Source of the DNA: an uncultured Planctomycetaceae bacterium
GTDB lineage: Bacteria; Planctomycetota; Planctomycetia; Pirellulales; Pirellulaceae
Length of the DNA: 37,785 nt
Assembly (NCBI GenBank): GCA_937862885.1
Contig: CALMEE010000092.1
Coordinates: 1 to 37,785, forward strand
Reading direction: 5' to 3'
Part shown: positions 1 to 7,140 of the stretch, piece after piece
Layout: every line of letters begins with the position of its first letter
Numbering within the stretch: the stretch's first letter is position 1
Position numbers and translations under genes: made by a program
Notes under the pieces: model-generated
Seen by the model: only the letters and a program-made list of their open reading frames with translations
Database searches by the model: none
Told to the model about the DNA's origin: nothing

Positions 1-78
1 GGACGATCCATTACTTTTCTGCCAAGATCAATCTTTGGAACGGTAAACAAGTACCTATTTTCTAGCAGCTGTTGTAAG

Positions 79-1893
79 TTAAGATGGCTTTTTTGTTTTG
101 CCTCGTAGAGAAGGTTGAATAGATTTCGGTGCTAACTTCAACTCTACAATTTTCAAACCGAGAGATTTGAACCGTTCTTGCTGCGACCGTTCCGGACAAT
201 AAATGAAAAGTTCTGATTTGGCTCGACTTAACGCGACATAAGTTATTCGGTGCTCTTCATCACCTGCTTTCGGGTCAAGGATGTGCTCTGCCTCTCCGTT
301 GTCCAACACCACGAAAACCGCGTCAGCTTCTCCTCCCTTAGCTTGGTGAATTGTTCGAACCAGCCTAGTTTCGTCAGTGGTTTTGATTCCGTGCACTAGG
401 TCGGAATATGCGGACGACTTCATTTGGTCGCAGAATTTACCTCTTATCGCTTTCGTGAGTGATAGCCCGTCTAGGCACGTGCCGACGACATCTGTGAGAC
501 AACGATATACCTCAAGGGTCGATTTTTGAAGCATTGCTTCGTGGTTCGATATCGCATACTCCAAGAAAGATAGGGAAACGGCTCGCCGTTTCTCGATCGT
601 CACATTGCCGTCGTATTTCAATGGAGGACGGAATCGCTTCTTTGAGGAAATGCCTTGGACTAGTCGCTGAACCGCCAAGTCGAATAGCCCTCGCAATGCC
701 AAATCTGTTGCCGACGCGATTGCATACAATAATCGAAAGCGATCGCTATCCGTTTTTTCAACATTTTCCCAAGTCGCAGCATCGGTTGCGGAGTCTGGTC
801 GGCGCGCTTTAAGGACATTCTTGTGGCTTCGAGCCAACACAAGCATCGATGATGCGAAGCGGGTATTCGCACGGGCATGCGACAAGGCATCAGCCAGACT
901 GCCAAAGTAGACCGTAGGCGGCGTTCCATTTTCAGTTTCAATGGGCTGCTGTTCCAACCCATCGGTGCGGAGGCTATTGAGAAAAGAAACGATCGATTGC
1001 GTACTTCGGCGATTACCATCGATTGAATAGGCTCTGAATCCGGAAAGCTGAAACCCGTTGAAATGCGTCGGACTTGCATCCAGAAAGCTGTAGATCGCTT
1101 GTTCGGGATCGCCGATAACGCCAACAACTGTTCCTGCGTCGGCAAGCGACCGAACGACTGCGGCCTGTACAGGCAATGTGTCCTGGAACTCGTCAATGTA
1201 AAGATAGGGAAATTTCGCACTCAAGAACTTCCGGAGTGCAGAAAACTCCGCCAGCAATCGATAAGCAAAGTACAGAACGTCTTCATGATCAATGTGGCCA
1301 CGTTTCCAATACTGACTCTTGTATTCCAGCAGCCGCTCGGGAGTCAGCAAGCCCAAAATGTGCTTGTCTCTTGCTTCGGTTTTGCAAGGTGCATGAAATG
1401 GCAATCCATGGCCGTCTATGCGAACCGAGATGCCGCGCAGTCGAACTTTCAGAAGTTGCAAGTTATTCGGCTGCATAAGCACTTGGCGTCGGCCGTAAAA
1501 ATCAAGCCAGCCATCAAGAATATCGTGCGCGATGAAGTGCTCGGAATGCGTGTCAACAAGATTATGTGCCGCAATGTCAGATCCGCTCGAATCTTTCAAC
1601 AAGTGCAGATAGGGGCGAACGACATTGCCAAAAAGAAAGCTATGAATGGTTGAGACTTCCGTGACATCAGCCGCCGCTCCAAGTCGCCGTTGAATCTCTC
1701 GTACAGCGATATTAGTATATGAAATGACGCCTATGCGAGAGCACGGCGTAATGCGCTGAGATTCCTGGGCAACCTGACGCACATGCCCGATGAGCCAATG
1801 TGTCTTCCCGGAACCTGGTCCAGCCGTAACTCGGAAATGATGCTCAATGTCATCAAGGCGATCCGATGAATTTAGCGACTTAGGATCGGTCAT
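79..1893 (-). CDS. gajB: UvrD/Rep-like superfamily 1 helicase, GajB-like
   Basis: ATP-dependent DNA helicase of the UvrD/Rep type. Numbering from the ATG at 1893 gives 604 aa. The helicase motifs appear in order: Walker A AGPGSGKT (about 24-31), motif II YIDEFQDT (232-239), motif III GVIGDPEQAIYSF (258-270), IV DGNRRST (292-298), V TIHQAKGGEADA (about 514) and VI YVALSRAKSE (about 552). The open frame runs further upstream to 1971, but I place the start at 1893 because that ATG forms a 4-base ATGA overlap with the stop of the preceding gene at 1890, the usual sign of translational coupling. In Gabija systems the helicase partner senses or processes DNA for the OLD nuclease; that role here is inferred from the gene pairing. 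A generic UvrD partner of a class 2 OLD nuclease is the alternative. Confidence 0.85.
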   Translation of the reverse strand: MTDPKSLNSSDRLDDIEHHFRVTAGPGSGKTHWLIGHVRQVAQESQRITPCSRIGVISYTNIAVREIQRRLGAAADVTEVSTIHSFLFGNVVRPYLHLLKDSSGSDIAAHNLVDTHSEHFIAHDILDGWLDFYGRRQVLMQPNNLQLLKVRLRGISVRIDGHGLPFHAPCKTEARDKHILGLLTPERLLEYKSQYWKRGHIDHEDVLYFAYRLLAEFSALRKFLSAKFPYLYIDEFQDTLPVQAAVVRSLADAGTVVGVIGDPEQAIYSFLDASPTHFNGFQLSGFRAYSIDGNRRSTQSIVSFLNSLRTDGLEQQPIETENGTPPTVYFGSLADALSHARANTRFASSMLVLARSHKNVLKARRPDSATDAATWENVEKTDSDRFRLLYAIASATDLALRGLFDLAVQRLVQGISSKKRFRPPLKYDGNVTIEKRRAVSLSFLEYAISNHEAMLQKSTLEVYRCLTDVVGTCLDGLSLTKAIRGKFCDQMKSSAYSDLVHGIKTTDETRLVRTIHQAKGGEADAVFVVLDNGEAEHILDPKAGDEEHRITYVALSRAKSELFIYCPERSQQERFKSLGLKIVELKLAPKSIQPSLRGKTKKPS

Positions 1894-3914
1894 GGCGAAG
1901 CTGCTCGTGAAGCTGGCTGCACCGTCCCTAATGTCACCCATTTGATCGCATTGGCGATATATTCTGGGCATTGAAGGGGTGTCGAATTCTCCGGCGGGAT
2001 ACGGATGATCTTCTCAAGGGCAAAGGCATGTTCGCCCTTCGCATTCTCCACACATCGAAGATAAGTCGCGGCGAATCGGTGCGCATTGCGATCATTCACG
2101 TCCTGAATTGCGTTCAGGCTGGCAAGTTCATCCGTTTCAAATTGCTTCTTCAGTTTTGTAGGGAGCGTGTCGGGGGCTGCACACAACTCTATGAGTACTG
2201 CACCGTGGGTCACCGCGTCCGTAACAAGTACCGGGTTTGATTCATTCGCAAGTGCCAAGTCATATTCCAGTGTCTTCTTCCCGGAAAACACTGCGAGAGT
2301 CGCACTCCCGGCTATCAGAGCGACAAGCGTCTGTTGCACGCCGGATGTAGCGCGATATTCAAAGCTTCTGGAGTCGCCATTGATTTGAAATGGGAAACAC
2401 GACTTCCAGCGGGCGTTTTCGACGCCACTTTCTCTTCGGCTGGGATCTGCATCAACGAGACAAGCAACCCGTCGGTGGAGTGAATGCTCCAAGAGATTGG
2501 TGGCGACTCCGGCACCGAAGAGTGGCAAGAAATGCTTGAATGTCACGCCGTCGACTCTAACAACGGCCACATGATGATCGTCGAATGACAGTCCATCCCG
2601 CAATGCAAATGCTGGAACCAGCATTTGCTCGGCTATTCCCTCGACGAACAAAGTAGCCTTTGCGAACAGCATCGCGGACTTGGTGGCATCTAAATAACGT
2701 TCCACGTATGTTCGCGACTCCTTGCCTGCGGTGGTTTCCGGAAACAGCCGAGACGGATATGCGATTCCGATTTCTCCAGTTTCGCGGACCGACAGGCAGA
2801 TGATCGGCGCGAGGCGAGCGGCTGATGTAACATGTGTGGAGTGCGTCGTCATAAAGACCTGGCGATTCAGATGGGGTTCTTTCTCGACACGACTGACAAT
2901 GTGGCTGAGTAACTTGTATTGAAGTGCAGGATGCAAATGCGCTTCCGGCTCCTCAATGAGCAGCATTGGGAACACAGCAGCATTTTGTCCTCTGCGTTTC
3001 TCTGATGCGCGAAACGAGATGCTGGCCAGCAGGAGTGAAATATAAATCAGATTGTTGTACCCCAATCCCTGATGGGTTGCGGGAAACGCGAACGACTCGC
3101 GTTCAATAAACAGCTTCAATGCGGCAACTAGATCGCTCTCCTGAACGCCTCCATCGAGAGTCGGCGTACCACCGTCGCTAGCTCCTGTTTCCGAAACAAG
3201 TTTGAACAGCCGGGGAGTATCAAGTCTGCCTATCAGTTCGGTGCGAAGTGCTTTTGAGCGTTCGCGAAATGCAGATCTTAATTGGCGTTTTTCACCATCT
3301 TGCTTGTCGATGTCCAAAACTTCCTCAAGCATTGATCGCAAAAGCGGGTTCCTGCCTGAAAACATTTCGCTCTCAACATCTCGCAGGGCATCGAGGAATT
3401 GGCAATCGAACTTGGACAATGTATCTGAGTCAGCACTTACGACCGTATCAGGATTACCTCCATAAACGCGCGTGACATATTTCGGGAGGAATTCGTCGAT
3501 GATCTCGAAAAACAAGGTCCGATCAGTCGTACCGCCCAATGCATCGCGAAAGGCAGCTTCGTCTGTATCTGGCAAGAAGAACTTGTAAGTGAGTTGCGCC
3601 TCCCACTGAGTATCAAGGCTAGTAAGCCATGAAGCAACAAGTGCGCGATCAGCCAGAGTGTCAGTGGCCGATGATCTAAGTGTTACAGAAATAGTGATCC
3701 GAGGCGGCGCATCAATCGGCGCAAGCAGGCTATAAAAATCGTGAACGGTTGGACGATCTTGCGACCGTCGATCAAAGACTAACGCTATCGCTTTGAGAAG
3801 TGTTGTCTTTCCAGCATTGTTTTCACCGATTATTACATTTAGGCCGGGCTGGAACTCAACAATAGAATCCCGAAAACATCGGTAGTTCTGAATTCGGATG
3901 CGGGCGATGTACAT
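1890..3914 (-). CDS. gajA: OLD-family ATPase/TOPRIM endonuclease, GajA-like
   Basis: 674-aa overcoming-lysogenization-defect type protein: an ABC-like ATPase joined to a TOPRIM nuclease. Seen in the sequence: Walker A GENNAGKTT (residues 30-38), an OLD signature-like segment QGLGYNNLIYI (about 282-292), Walker B MLLIEEPEAHLHP (317-329), an H-loop MTTHSTHVTS (about 355-364), then the TOPRIM acidic residues in LFVEGIAEQ (E425) and CLVDADPS (D488, D490). The order ATPase then TOPRIM, followed directly by a UvrD helicase gene, is the Gabija arrangement. Gabija is known to cut DNA when nucleotide pools fall during phage infection; action on phage here is inferred. The start ATG at 3914 is the first in frame and has no obvious strong ribosome-binding site. 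An 8-bp inverted repeat at 3965-3996 lies upstream. Confidence 0.87.
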   Translation of the reverse strand: MYIARIRIQNYRCFRDSIVEFQPGLNVIIGENNAGKTTLLKAIALVFDRRSQDRPTVHDFYSLLAPIDAPPRITISVTLRSSATDTLADRALVASWLTSLDTQWEAQLTYKFFLPDTDEAAFRDALGGTTDRTLFFEIIDEFLPKYVTRVYGGNPDTVVSADSDTLSKFDCQFLDALRDVESEMFSGRNPLLRSMLEEVLDIDKQDGEKRQLRSAFRERSKALRTELIGRLDTPRLFKLVSETGASDGGTPTLDGGVQESDLVAALKLFIERESFAFPATHQGLGYNNLIYISLLLASISFRASEKRRGQNAAVFPMLLIEEPEAHLHPALQYKLLSHIVSRVEKEPHLNRQVFMTTHSTHVTSAARLAPIICLSVRETGEIGIAYPSRLFPETTAGKESRTYVERYLDATKSAMLFAKATLFVEGIAEQMLVPAFALRDGLSFDDHHVAVVRVDGVTFKHFLPLFGAGVATNLLEHSLHRRVACLVDADPSRRESGVENARWKSCFPFQINGDSRSFEYRATSGVQQTLVALIAGSATLAVFSGKKTLEYDLALANESNPVLVTDAVTHGAVLIELCAAPDTLPTKLKKQFETDELASLNAIQDVNDRNAHRFAATYLRCVENAKGEHAFALEKIIRIPPENSTPLQCPEYIANAIKWVTLGTVQPASRAASP

Positions 3915-3964
3915 GTTGTCAAACTACTTGGATAAATTTAGTACCAAGGTTACCAGAATCACCT

Positions 3965-3996
3965 CGTTGTTTGAACCGCTTTGGTTTTAAACAACG
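3965..3996. repeat. 8-bp inverted repeat upstream of the Gabija-like pair
   Basis: CGTTGTTT at 3965-3972 is the exact reverse complement of AAACAACG at 3989-3996, with a 16-nt spacer. It sits between the stop of the 4014-4640 gene and the start of gajA, both on the minus strand. It could be an operator for the defence pair or a weak terminator. There is no uridine run after it on the minus strand, so a classical terminator is unlikely. Confidence 0.4.
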
Positions 3997-4013
3997 CCAC
4001 AATTTCCTTGTTT

Positions 4014-4640
4014 TCAACATCTTTTCTCACTTATATGGTCGGACATCAGCTGCCTTCGAAGACTCTCAAAAAGCTGGCCTCCTTTGGGCTTTAATCTATA
4101 GTAACTCTCGATTTGCATCCGCGTGCCATTAATCAACGCGGCCTCTTCCAGTTCCTGAACCTGTTCCGTTGTCAGAGATGCCAAATATTGATCAAGTGCC
4201 GCGTCCTGTTCGACCTGGAGTTTTTCCATTTGAATCTCTTTCGCAGTTTTCGGTCGAGTCGCTACAGCTGGTGGTTGCGACCTGGATTTTGTTTTTTCTG
4301 TTGATTTTCCGATTGACTGGTAGTTGTCGCGAATCGAAGCCACCAAAAACCCGGCACTGTTTTTAGCGACTCGCGAATCGCCGGATTTGACTAGATTGTC
4401 ATGCATCTCAATTTGAGATGCAATTAGGGATTTTGGGTGTTTCGCAACCAGTTCTGACGCCACTTTCCGACTGACGCCGCGTTCAATCATTTGATCACAT
4501 AACTTAGTACGCACGTCTGAATTTGAAATTAGCTGCACTGCTTTTCCCGTTTTCGAAAACTCCCGATTGGCCAGCAAGACTTCAATCCAAACAAATTTGG
4601 ACGGTGTGTTTGGAGCCTTGGGAGGACTTGTTTCAGACAT
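4014..4640 (-). CDS. Replication-initiator-like C-terminal protein, probably truncated
   Basis: 208 aa. The central part, about residues 40-110 (for example VRTKLCDQMIERGVSRKVAS, then LVAKHPKSLIASQIEMHDNL and AGFLVASIRDNYQ), resembles the C-terminal region of plasmid replication initiators, where 'region X mutually exclusive' helices end in a phrase like AGFLxxAIRDxY. A low-complexity Ser/Lys/Thr stretch (about 112-130) and an acidic C-terminal helix follow. The DNA-binding initiator domains expected before this part are absent. The first 10 or so residues overlap, antisense, the integrase remnant at 4631-4762, so the present start codon seems to have been created at a recombination junction. 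There is no good ribosome-binding site. It may be a pseudogene or a stand-alone accessory protein. The family link is from memory. Confidence 0.45.
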   Translation of the reverse strand: MSETSPPKAPNTPSKFVWIEVLLANREFSKTGKAVQLISNSDVRTKLCDQMIERGVSRKVASELVAKHPKSLIASQIEMHDNLVKSGDSRVAKNSAGFLVASIRDNYQSIGKSTEKTKSRSQPPAVATRPKTAKEIQMEKLQVEQDAALDQYLASLTTEQVQELEEAALINGTRMQIESYYRLKPKGGQLFESLRRQLMSDHISEKRC

Positions 4641-4762
4641 TGAGGCGAAGCTGTGAAATTCAATGGGCGATGACCGTTCCGCAACACGCGGTCAGCGCTT
4701 GGATAGGCCACAGCGAGTTGGTCTCAGCCAAGCATTACCTCCAAGTCACCGAAACGTTGTAG
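4631..4762 (+). pseudogene. C-terminal remnant of a tyrosine recombinase
   Basis: The frame encodes FQTLRRSCEIQWAM, then HAVSAWIGHSELVSAKHYLQ, VTETL and a stop. The WIGHS ... KHYLQVT pattern is the final H/W plus catalytic-tyrosine block of a phage-type integrase, with Y in KHYLQ as nucleophile. The core domain with the R-K-H-x-x-R residues is missing upstream, where the frame turns into antisense of the 4014-4640 gene. This is the 3' end of a decayed or recombined integrase gene. It lies 190 nt from the tRNA fragment at 4953-5000, as expected of an integrase that used that tRNA as target. The same frame stays open beyond the TAG at 4760-4762, so the stop may be a later mutation. Confidence 0.75.
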
Positions 4763-4806
4763 GACCGGGTGACCGGGTTGGGTTCCGAGGGCTGTAAACA
4801 AAAAAT

Positions 4807-4827
4807 CGCAGCAGAAAGCGCAGCAGT
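4807..4827 (+). repeat. 21-bp direct repeat, copy 1
   Basis: A 21-bp sequence beginning CGCAGCAGAAAGCG is repeated exactly at 5082-5102, 275 bp away and in the same orientation. The two copies bracket the terminator at 4902-4927 and the tRNA-Phe 3' fragment at 4953-5000. Both copies fall in the integrase-tail frame (encoding Ala/Gln/Lys-rich sequence), so the duplication may come from two related integrase tails joined at the attachment site. Confidence 0.7.
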
Positions 4828-4901
4828 AAAACCGGGCATCGCGGGGCAAGACGGAGAAAGTGAGTCAGACGACACACGGACTGATTTAGCGGGCACACGA
4901 A

Positions 4902-4927
4902 AAAACCCCGACAATTGCCGGGGTTTT
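4902..4927. terminator. Bidirectional-looking intrinsic terminator
   Basis: AAAACCCCG (4902-4910) pairs with CGGGGTTTT (4919-4927) around an 8-nt loop, giving 9 bp with an A-run before and a T-run after. It can act on either strand. It lies after the integrase remnant and before the tRNA fragment. Confidence 0.75.
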
Positions 4928-4952
4928 CTCGATGTTGCTGCTACGTGCCAAG

Positions 4953-5000
4953 TGGTCAGGGCCGGGATCGAACCGGCGACACATGGATTTTCAGTCCCTT
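4953..5000 (-). other. 3' half of tRNA-Phe (GAA), probable attachment-site core
   Basis: Read on the minus strand this is the 3' half of a tRNA. The anticodon arm has loop CTGAAAA (anticodon GAA), followed by a short variable region, a perfect T arm GCCGG-TTCGATC-CCGGC, then acceptor strand CCTGACC and discriminator A. CCA is not encoded. The 5' half should continue at about 5001-5035 on the plus strand, but no D arm or matching acceptor strand GGTCAGG is there, so it is not a complete tRNA gene. A tRNA 3' end without the 5' half next to an integrase remnant is typical of an attL/attR produced by tRNA-targeted integration. Confidence 0.75.
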
Positions 5001-5065
5001 TGCCTGCACCCTCTGAATCGTCCTTAAGTCCCGCTATAGCAGAGACTTATGACTTTTGCCAACTT

Positions 5066-5272
5066 TCTGAAATCCACCGCGCGCAGCAGAAAGCGCAGCA
5101 GTTTTCACCCTCATCATTTTATGAGCTTACGGACTTGGCTTTGATCGTCGAGGCCTGGCCATTCTTACCACCCCAAGTGCGAACGGCTCTGGTGACATTG
5201 GTCAAATCGGTGAGTAGCCAGCAACTTGAGCCCGTTCACGAAATGACAAAGGGTATAGCTGCGAATCGGTAG
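5066..5272 (+). pseudogene. Second integrase-tail-like or conserved C-terminal fragment
   Basis: The frame continues openly from 4769 through the tRNA fragment. The upstream half is just translated tRNA and terminator. From about 5066 it reads like a real protein tail: an Ala/Gln/Lys patch HRAQQKAQQ, then an acidic-hydrophobic segment LTDLALIVEAWPFLPPQVRT followed by ALVTLVKSV. I recall similar 'AWP.LP..V...I..MV' endings on planctomycete hypothetical proteins and recombinase tails, but cannot verify this. No start codon or ribosome-binding site supports an independent gene. I treat it as a fragment left by recombination at the neighbouring attachment site. Confidence 0.4.
5082..5102 (+). repeat. 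21-bp direct repeat, copy 2
   Basis: Exact second copy of the 21-bp repeat at 4807-4827. It lies on the far side of the tRNA-Phe fragment, inside the second tail-like coding fragment. Confidence 0.7.
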
Positions 5273-5289
5273 GATTTCAGCAATTGATT

Positions 5290-5861
5290 CGCGTCACCCA
5301 GACCTCCGTTCCTCCGGTTGGGAGACGCGATAACGGCTCAACGTATCGATTTGTGTGAAACCAAGTGTCCACTCGAAAAAATCAAAAATTTACATCAGCC
5401 ACGCATGACACCCGACAGGCTTCGCTCCTGGGGTCGCTTCGCCCGTACGGGAGTCATTGCTTTGGCTGGCGACACCAATTGCCTGCGATGATTTTGTTGC
5501 GTCGGCAATTATGGTGGTTGTACTTTTGCTCCCTTCGTCCGCTTCAAGAACAACCACCACGGCAATAGATGACCGTTTGATCACAGCAATTTCAGCCACC
5601 GGCGATTAAGTTTGATGACATGGTCAAGTTTACGACCGGCAAGCTCCGTGCCTCCGCTTGCCCGTCGTAAACCTGACTTTGCCTGTCTTATCCTCGGCAA
5701 TCGCTTGATACGATTATTTGCTGATTTCCACGGCAACTGACGACAGCGATGTCGTTTTCTTACTGAAAAACTTGGGGCTCTGCCCCAAACCCCGGGATTT
5801 TCTCAGGCATTAGCTCGCATCAAAGTGATGTTTTGTTGCGCGTGCCTGTCGTTTTCGCAAC
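5290..5861. other. Noncoding block rich in hairpins upstream of the DUF488 gene
   Basis: No convincing gene in about 650 bases, but inverted repeats are dense. CGCGTC (5290-5295) pairs with GACGCG (5324-5329) with further internal pairing. CCCGTACGGG is a palindrome at 5442-5451. AATTGCC (5477-5483) pairs with GGCAATT (5504-5510). TGGTGGTTGT (5512-5521) pairs with ACAACCACCA (5550-5559). GTTTACGAC plus GGCAAGC (5628-5644) pair with GCTTGCC plus GTCGTAAAC (5656-5672). ACGACA-gcga-TGTCGT lies at 5740-5755 and is followed by T residues. TTGGGGC-tct-GCCCCAA lies at 5772-5788. GTTGCG (5835-5840) pairs with CGCAAC (5856-5861). It may be a structured RNA, a leader or a palindrome-prone intergenic region. 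Confidence 0.5.
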
Positions 5862-5930
5862 TAATCAATCAGGGGCGAGAACCACCCCGCAAGTTTGAAT
5901 TTATTCCTGTCTGTTTTACGGAGAGCGCTT

Positions 5931-6443
5931 ATGGACACTACCATTTACACCGTTGGCTACCGTCGGTGGAACACCAAAAATCGAATGACCAAGATGATTG
6001 AGGCACTACATGCTGCCGAGGTCACTCACTTGGTCGACATTCGACTTTTTCCTTGTGTTTATCGTCACGGTTTTTCAAAAAATGCAATGCCGAAAGACTG
6101 GCATTTGCAGGCTCAGGGAGGAATTTCCGATATCTTGGAGGCAGCTGGGATCAAATACTTATGGATTCCGAATCTCGGCAATCCAGAGTTTCACGATCCT
6201 GAAATGCGAGTTCTTCGAGCACACTTGACCCATTGGTGCCGTTGGCCAATCCAAAACGGTCTTACAGTGCTGTCAACTTACGTGTCCAATCGAGATGAAA
6301 CTGTGTGTCTGATGTGCTCTTGTGCAAATGAAAATACTTGCCATCGCCGGTTGGTAGCCGAAAGTCTGCGCGACCGTCAATCAATGAAACGGTTCAATAT
6401 TCACATCGAAGAACTTAAAAGCCAAGTCGCCCGCCGAGTTTAG
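5931..6443 (+). CDS. DUF488 family protein
   Basis: 170 aa. The N-terminal IYTVGY, the LVDIRLFPCVYRHGF segment (about residues 34-48), IPNLGNPE (about 83-90) and the cysteine/histidine cluster CLMCSCANENTCHRR near the C terminus are the conserved blocks of DUF488. The biochemical role of that family is not established to my knowledge; the Cys/His set suggests metal binding or redox chemistry. The start is ATG 5931, preceded by GGAGAG at good spacing; an upstream TTG at 5895 is in frame but less likely. It is monocistronic: a hairpin-rich block lies upstream and a strong terminator follows at 6463-6503. Confidence 0.8.
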   Translation: MDTTIYTVGYRRWNTKNRMTKMIEALHAAEVTHLVDIRLFPCVYRHGFSKNAMPKDWHLQAQGGISDILEAAGIKYLWIPNLGNPEFHDPEMRVLRAHLTHWCRWPIQNGLTVLSTYVSNRDETVCLMCSCANENTCHRRLVAESLRDRQSMKRFNIHIEELKSQVARRV

Positions 6444-6462
6444 GCGATTGTCTTCATGAACC

Positions 6463-6503
6463 TGGTCAGTGCAAAGGGAAATTTGCGCTGACCATTTTTT
6501 TTT
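6463..6503 (+). terminator. Intrinsic terminator of the DUF488 gene
   Basis: TGGTCAG (6463-6469) pairs with CTGACCA (6488-6494). GCAAA (6471-6475) pairs with TTTGC (6482-6486) inside it, around a GGGAAA loop. A run of nine T residues follows. It lies 20 nt after the DUF488 stop codon. Confidence 0.88.
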
Positions 6504-7140
6504 GGAGAACGAAAAGGCGGTCAAACAAGTAATGATAACCATCGTGCCCTCGACCGCTAAGAAAGCAAAACCTTCCAGAAAAATGGGGATGGGCGAATCT
6601 CTTCCCTTTGCAACAACCACCCAAAAACGTGCTTGAAGACAACTATTCTCAGCTTGGATTCCGTTTCAACCAAACGAACGTTCTCAAAATGCAATTGAAA
6701 ACCCGTTCTTCAACAAGCCGATCTAAATGGCTCAAGACCAAGGACGCCTAATTCAGTTGGCAGTTACCACAAAAAACCGATTCAAAGTTCAAGCGGCGAG
6801 GGAAGGCGGAAAGCCATAACCCTCGGCCGCTGGAACCATGCAAAACATCTCTTCGACGCTTCGGCTTGGTTATTCCTGACAGGTTGTTTCCCAACAGAGC
6901 CTGTTTCCGCTTCACCAAGCGGGAAAATAATGCAAAAGATTTAATCGAAAATCAAGCCCGACGCTCGCCCTGATTTATGGTAGTTGGCAACTTGTTGGTT
7001 TCACTACTTCACTTCGTTACAGTCCACGGGTACGGGGAATCCAAAACCCCTGTCCATGTCGCTAAAATATGTTGGTTCCAACACATGGAACATGACGCAT
7101 TCACCAACACAATTCCCAAAATGAATTCCAGAGAATCACG
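6504..7140. other. Noncoding region with scattered hairpins before the kinase gene
   Basis: I see no gene here; the short open frames have no ribosome-binding sites or protein-like composition. Several inverted repeats stand out: GCGGCGAGGG and CCCTCG-g-CCGC around 6793-6830, ACAGG/CCTGT arms with internal GTT/AAC at about 6880-6905, CCGCTT-cacc-AAGCGG at about 6908-6923, and TGTTGG-tt-CCAACA at about 7070-7083. The kinase promoter must lie here, but I cannot assign it with confidence. Confidence 0.4.

Noticed and set aside
534..1653. Plus-strand ORFs opposite the GajB-like gene
   Set aside because: Shadows of a minus-strand gene with all helicase motifs. No ribosome-binding sites or protein features.
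4953..5035. Complete tRNA gene
   Set aside because: Only the anticodon arm, T arm and 3' acceptor strand are present. No D arm or 5' acceptor strand follows on the minus strand.
4769..5065. Open frame with translated phrase VRAGIEPATHGFSV
   Set aside because: This phrase is the translation of the antisense tRNA-Phe 3' half, and the preceding part covers an intrinsic terminator. Not evidence of a separate gene.
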